A DNA stretch of 11,747 nucleotides. Source: Kiritimatiellia bacterium (GTDB taxonomy: Bacteria > Verrucomicrobiota > Kiritimatiellia > RFP12 > UBA1067). Positions 11,741 to 11,747 of this stretch are shown piece after piece. Numbering within the stretch: the stretch's first letter is position 1; each line of letters starts with the position of its first letter. The DNA is taken from NCBI GenBank assembly GCA_016303225.1, contig JAEDMC010000091.1, forward strand, positions 1-11,747. Reading direction: 5' to 3'. Position numbers and translations under genes: made by a program. The notes under the pieces were generated by a model. The model was not told the DNA's origin. It searched no databases and was given only the letters and a program-made list of their open reading frames with translations.

Positions 11741-11747
11741 AGCTTCG

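Overview
All genes in this window read on the minus strand, leftward in the given coordinates. It is bacterial chromosome, about 60% GC by eye in the coding regions, with a compact translation/transcription gene block and no plasmid or phage backbone. The protein sequences do not fix the lineage. The Shine-Dalgarno sites, zinc-type S4 and L36, omega subunit and moxR/bat cluster fit a Gram-negative bacterium. A PVC-group organism (Verrucomicrobiota, Kiritimatiellota or Lentisphaerota) is a low-confidence guess, not a demonstrated assignment.

Layout in transcription order, right to left. (1) 11676-7273: a promoter, then a moxR/bat-type operon: MoxR AAA+ ATPase, a four-helix-bundle (23S-IVP/S23-like) protein, a DUF58 protein, a BatD/DUF4381-like membrane protein and a BatA-like von Willebrand A membrane protein. 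(2) 7260-3912: the ribosomal alpha operon rpmJ-rpsM-rpsK-rpsD-rpoA-rplQ, with rpsU as an extra last gene overlapping rplQ. Its promoter overlaps a perfect 28-bp dyad, and it ends at a 17-bp-stem terminator. (3) 3849-413: a promoter and a structured leader, then rpsO-pnp-rpoZ-smpB. (4) 403-218: tRNA-Ala(CGC) with its own promoter and terminator. (5) 1-217: no gene, but two sigma70-like promoter candidates firing leftward out of the window.

The most unusual feature is a family of heptanucleotide tandem arrays: seven clear ones and one weak one. They share the 7-nt period but differ in unit. Six lie in the moxR/bat operon. Two of those carry the same CCCCGAA-type unit in opposite orientation and bracket the low-GC four-helix-bundle gene exactly between the moxR stop and the DUF58 start. 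Three others lie inside reading frames and encode short extra peptide stretches. This looks like a mobile-cassette-like insertion plus a spreading repeat family. That reading is inference; the arrays, their orientation and the composition change can be seen directly.

Functionally, the alpha operon and rpsO-pnp-rpoZ-smpB supply ribosomal proteins, RNA polymerase alpha and omega, an RNA-decay exonuclease and the trans-translation factor. The moxR/bat genes form a chaperone-like ATPase/VWA system at the membrane, associated in other bacteria with aerotolerance or envelope stress.
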